64,000 nucleotides of DNA. It comes from Streptomyces sp. NBC_00457. Its GTDB lineage: Bacteria > Actinomycetota > Actinomycetes > Streptomycetales > Streptomycetaceae. Position 1 is the first letter of the stretch, and every line of letters begins with the position of its first letter. The DNA lies in assembly GCF_036014015.1 (NCBI RefSeq), contig NZ_CP107905.1:3410001-3474000 (forward strand). The letters are read 5' to 3'. The notes under the pieces are model-generated. The model was not told where the DNA came from. It searched no databases and saw only the letters and a list, made by a program, of their open reading frames with translations. Both the position numbers and the translations under genes were made by a program. This document shows positions 61,947 to 64,000 of the stretch, piece after piece.

Positions 61947-62309
61947 TCAGGCCACCCCCCGCGCGTGCTCGACGACGGCGGCGCCGCGGCGGGGCAGGAC
62001 GACTCCGATGAGGTCGATGCGGACGCCTCCCGGCGGGGCTCCTCCGTGTTCCTGCACCCAGCGTTCCGCCAGACGGCGCAGGCGATCGGTCTTGGCGGGC
62101 GTGATCGCCGCCATCGGATGCTCGAAGGGCCCGGCCCTGCGGGTCTTCACCTCGCAGACCACCAGGACGTCGCCGTCCCTCGCCACGATGTCGATCTCAC
62201 CTGTGCGTCCACAGCGCCAGTTGCGCTCCAGGACCGTCATCCCGACCGCGGCCAGTCGCCGTGCGGCCAGGTCTTCGCCGTACCTGCCGAGTCCACCTCG
62301 TGCGTTCAT
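61947..62309 (-). CDS. YraN-family (UPF0102) endonuclease-like protein, 120 aa
   Basis: A restriction-endonuclease-like fold: [17 protein letters not shown], then the putative active site [21 protein letters not shown] (E, D, E-x-K). The function is unknown but conserved next to comM and dprA in actinobacteria. ATG 62309 was chosen; it ends 1 bp before the comM start. Confidence 0.88.
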   Translation of the reverse strand: MNARGGLGRYGEDLAARRLAAVGMTVLERNWRCGRTGEIDIVARDGDVLVVCEVKTRRAGPFEHPMAAITPAKTDRLRRLAERWVQEHGGAPPGGVRIDLIGVVLPRRGAAVVEHARGVA

Positions 62310-62416
62310 GTCGGCACCACCTCCGGCGCCAACCGTCACGCAATCGAGCAGATCATGTTGATCTTGGTGAACTACTCACCGGTTGTGGAAAACTCCGTCA
62401 CCCCTGCGGAGGACGC

Positions 62417-62725
62417 TCACCCACTCGGCAGTTCCAGATCGCTCTTGTTCAGCTCCTCGATGTTCACGTCCTTGAACGTGAGCACCCGGACCTGCTTCAC
62501 GAACCGAGCCGGCCGGTACATGTCCCACACCCACGCGTCCGCCATGGACACTTCGAAGAACACCTCACCCTGGACCGAGTGCACCTGCATCTCGTAGTCG
62601 TTGGTCAGATAGAAGCGGCGCTCGGTCTCGATCACGTATTTGAACAGACCGACGACATCGCGGTACTCCCGGTAGAGCTTCAGCTCCATCTCGGTCTCGT
62701 ACTTTTCGAGGTCCTCGGCGCTCAT
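62417..62725 (-). CDS. DUF2469 protein, 102 aa
   Basis: A small acidic, well-conserved actinobacterial protein (DLEKYETEMELKLYREYRDV, EVSMADAWVWDMYRPARF). Its role is unknown. It always lies between the YraN and lepB regions, as here. Confidence 0.9.
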   Translation of the reverse strand: MSAEDLEKYETEMELKLYREYRDVVGLFKYVIETERRFYLTNDYEMQVHSVQGEVFFEVSMADAWVWDMYRPARFVKQVRVLTFKDVNIEELNKSDLELPSG

Positions 62726-62781
62726 GGCATGTTCCCCTTCAGCCGTGCGATCCCACCATTGTGCGCCAGTCCCGTGAGCCC

Positions 62782-63306
62782 CTAGACGATTTCTGTGTCA
62801 AGGATCTCGGGCCTGGCCGGGGGACCTTCGTCGAGCAGCCTGCGCAGCAGCTCGGCGAGTCTGGTCGGATACACCGTCTCATGCGCCCGGGTCAGTTCCT
62901 CACAGGTCCACCAACGTGCTCCGGAGACACTGCGCCGCTCCAGCTCGGTGAGGCCCGCGGCCCGCGTGGCCGTCTGGGTCGTACAGGCCAGGTAGTACCA
63001 CTCGTCCTGGTCCCAGCGCCGGCCCGCGAACGGGAACGAGCACGTCCGCCGCCAGAGCACCGGACCGAGCTCGACCTCGGTGATCCCGGTCTCCTCCGCG
63101 AGTTCCCTCAGAGCGGCCTGCTCACGGGTCTCATCGCCCTCCAGGCCGCCCCCGGGCGTGAACCACCAGTCGTCCGCCCGATCGTCCGGCTCATGGCCGT
63201 GCAGCAGCAGAATGCGGTCCTCCGGGTCGAGGAGGACGACCCGGGCCACCTTGCGCAGCCCGCCTTCGTACGATTCCACGCCCGCGTCCGTCGCCTCAGC
63301 GGGCAC
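62782..63306 (-). CDS. NUDIX hydrolase, 174 aa
   Basis: The Nudix box is visible as GGGLEGDETREQAALRELAEETG (split here as GGGLEGDETREQ and AALRELAEETG), with LLHGHEPDD and WWFTPGGG before it. It would hydrolyse a nucleoside diphosphate linked to another moiety; the substrate is unknown. The GTG at 63306 overlaps the lepB stop by 11 bp. GTG 63279 is a shorter alternative. Confidence 0.88.
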   Translation of the reverse strand: MPAEATDAGVESYEGGLRKVARVVLLDPEDRILLLHGHEPDDRADDWWFTPGGGLEGDETREQAALRELAEETGITEVELGPVLWRRTCSFPFAGRRWDQDEWYYLACTTQTATRAAGLTELERRSVSGARWWTCEELTRAHETVYPTRLAELLRRLLDEGPPARPEILDTEIV

Positions 63307-64000
63307 CGGCGGACCCCGGGTTCGTCCGGTCGCGGGAGCCGAACCGCTTGGCGATCGGGCCGTACGCCCCACCGCCGAGGACGAGGACCCCGCCGACGAT
63401 CACCAGCGCGACGATCGTACGCAGCGGTCCGGGCGAGGACAGGGCGCCGAGCGTCTCGAAGCCGCTGGGGCTCTGCAGCATTCCGTCCATGGGCCAGGCG
63501 ACCGCGTCGACCCGGGCGCTGACGGCGCTGCGCGCCACCGTGCCGCTGGCGGCGTCGGTCAGGTGGGCGGTGGAGTCCAGGGAGCCCTGGCGTTCGTCGC
63601 CGAGCAGGAACAGCCGCCCCTCGGGGACCGTCACGTTCGGGAAGTCCGTGATCTCGGCCGCGCTGCCCCCCGGCAGATACGGTTCGTCGATCTGCTTGCC
63701 GTTGACGGTCAGCTTGCCGTCGGTGCAGCAGCCGACGGTGTCCCCACCGACGGCGACGACCCGCTTGACCACGGGCGCGTTGGTCACCCAGGTCTTGTCC
63801 CGGAAGACGACGACGTCACCCCGGCGCACGTCGGCGCCGTCGACCCGCTCCGCGAGCACCCGGCTGCCCATGTCGATCGTCGGCGACATCGAGCTGGTGG
63901 GCACGGTGTACGGCCGATAGACGACCGCGCCCCACGCGAATCCGCCGAGGAACAGCACAAGGCCCAGCGCCACGGCCGCTCCGGACAACCGCTGTCCGAT
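63296..64000 (-). CDS. lepB: Signal peptidase I, 5' end outside the window
   Basis: A type I signal peptidase. After an N-terminal helix (VALGLVLFLGGFAWGAVVY) comes the catalytic Ser region VPTSSMSPTIDMG, then RGDVVVF, the Lys in VVKRVVAVGGD and LFLLGDERQGSLDSTAHL. A second helix lies near the C-terminus. It removes signal peptides from exported proteins. The coding frame continues without a stop to the window edge, and no convincing start lies inside, so the 5' end is missing. Confidence 0.88.
   Translation of the reverse strand: MGQRLSGAAVALGLVLFLGGFAWGAVVYRPYTVPTSSMSPTIDMGSRVLAERVDGADVRRGDVVVFRDKTWVTNAPVVKRVVAVGGDTVGCCTDGKLTVNGKQIDEPYLPGGSAAEITDFPNVTVPEGRLFLLGDERQGSLDSTAHLTDAASGTVARSAVSARVDAVAWPMDGMLQSPSGFETLGALSSPGPLRTIVALVIVGGVLVLGGGAYGPIAKRFGSRDRTNPGSAGAR

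Noticed and set aside
1..64000. Transposase, integrase, tRNA attachment site or CRISPR that would explain the island.
   Set aside because: None was recognised on either strand; the island call rests on gene content, duplications and operators only.

Overview
The window is high-GC actinobacterial chromosome and almost certainly comes from a Streptomyces. The right part carries a run of housekeeping genes in the usual Streptomyces order: lepB, a NUDIX gene, a DUF2469 gene, a YraN-family gene, comM, dprA, whiG, an M23 peptidase gene, rpsB, tsf, pyrH, frr, cdsA, rlmN. whiG encodes the sporulation sigma factor. GTG starts, stop/start overlaps and dispersed Streptomyces intergenic repeats fit this. 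No tRNA, rRNA, CRISPR array, transposase or integrase was seen.

Region 1 (1-19 kb) is an accessory catabolic island. It holds four paralogous NcnH-type (acyl-CoA-dehydrogenase-fold) flavin monooxygenase genes, an HpaC-like flavin reductase, an NADPH:FMN reductase, one single and one tandem SnoaL-like protein, an MFS transporter and a TetR repressor. A 21-bp near-palindrome, TGCACTG-N7-CAGTGCA, recurs at six clear positions (2872, 6260, 7217, 10391, 10414, 18281) in front of these genes and probably defines the TetR regulon. Next comes a plausible aromatic pathway: benzaldehyde-type aldehyde dehydrogenase, carotenoid/stilbene-cleaving oxygenase, VOC (extradiol-like) dioxygenase, FAH-family hydrolase, IclR regulator and PheA/MhpA-type FAD hydroxylase. 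The natural reading, which is inference, is cleavage of a stilbene or phenylpropenoid to an aromatic aldehyde, oxidation to the acid, ring hydroxylation, ring opening and hydrolysis.

The island shows inverted duplication with complementary decay. On the + strand VOC and FAH are intact and the hydroxylase between them is a scrap. On the - strand the hydroxylase is intact, with a VOC scrap before it and an FAH scrap after it. A third FAH copy, full-length but frameshifted, lies at 27.1-27.9 kb. The operator-promoter plus a gutted copy of the MFS gene recur at 18.3-18.9 kb, now in front of a DUF485-like/sodium-solute symporter pair.

Region 2 (21-35 kb) has a GT2-GtrA fusion, a GT39 glycosyltransferase, and an OmpR-type regulator whose partner histidine kinase has an in-frame TGA at codon 40. 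It continues with a nitroreductase, a zinc alcohol dehydrogenase, and a CYP102-type self-sufficient P450 divergent from its own TetR gene with two palindromic operators between them.

Region 3 (35-64 kb) is core genome. It begins with polyamine catabolism: a PotD-like binding protein without visible ATPase or permeases, gamma-aminobutyraldehyde dehydrogenase, an Lrp regulator and an aminotransferase. After these come an ABC pair, a small VOC protein, a LOG-family protein, an LAETG sortase substrate, a maleylpyruvate-isomerase-like protein, and a thiamine ABC operon with a TPP riboswitch. The translation, cell-envelope and DNA-uptake genes listed above complete the window.
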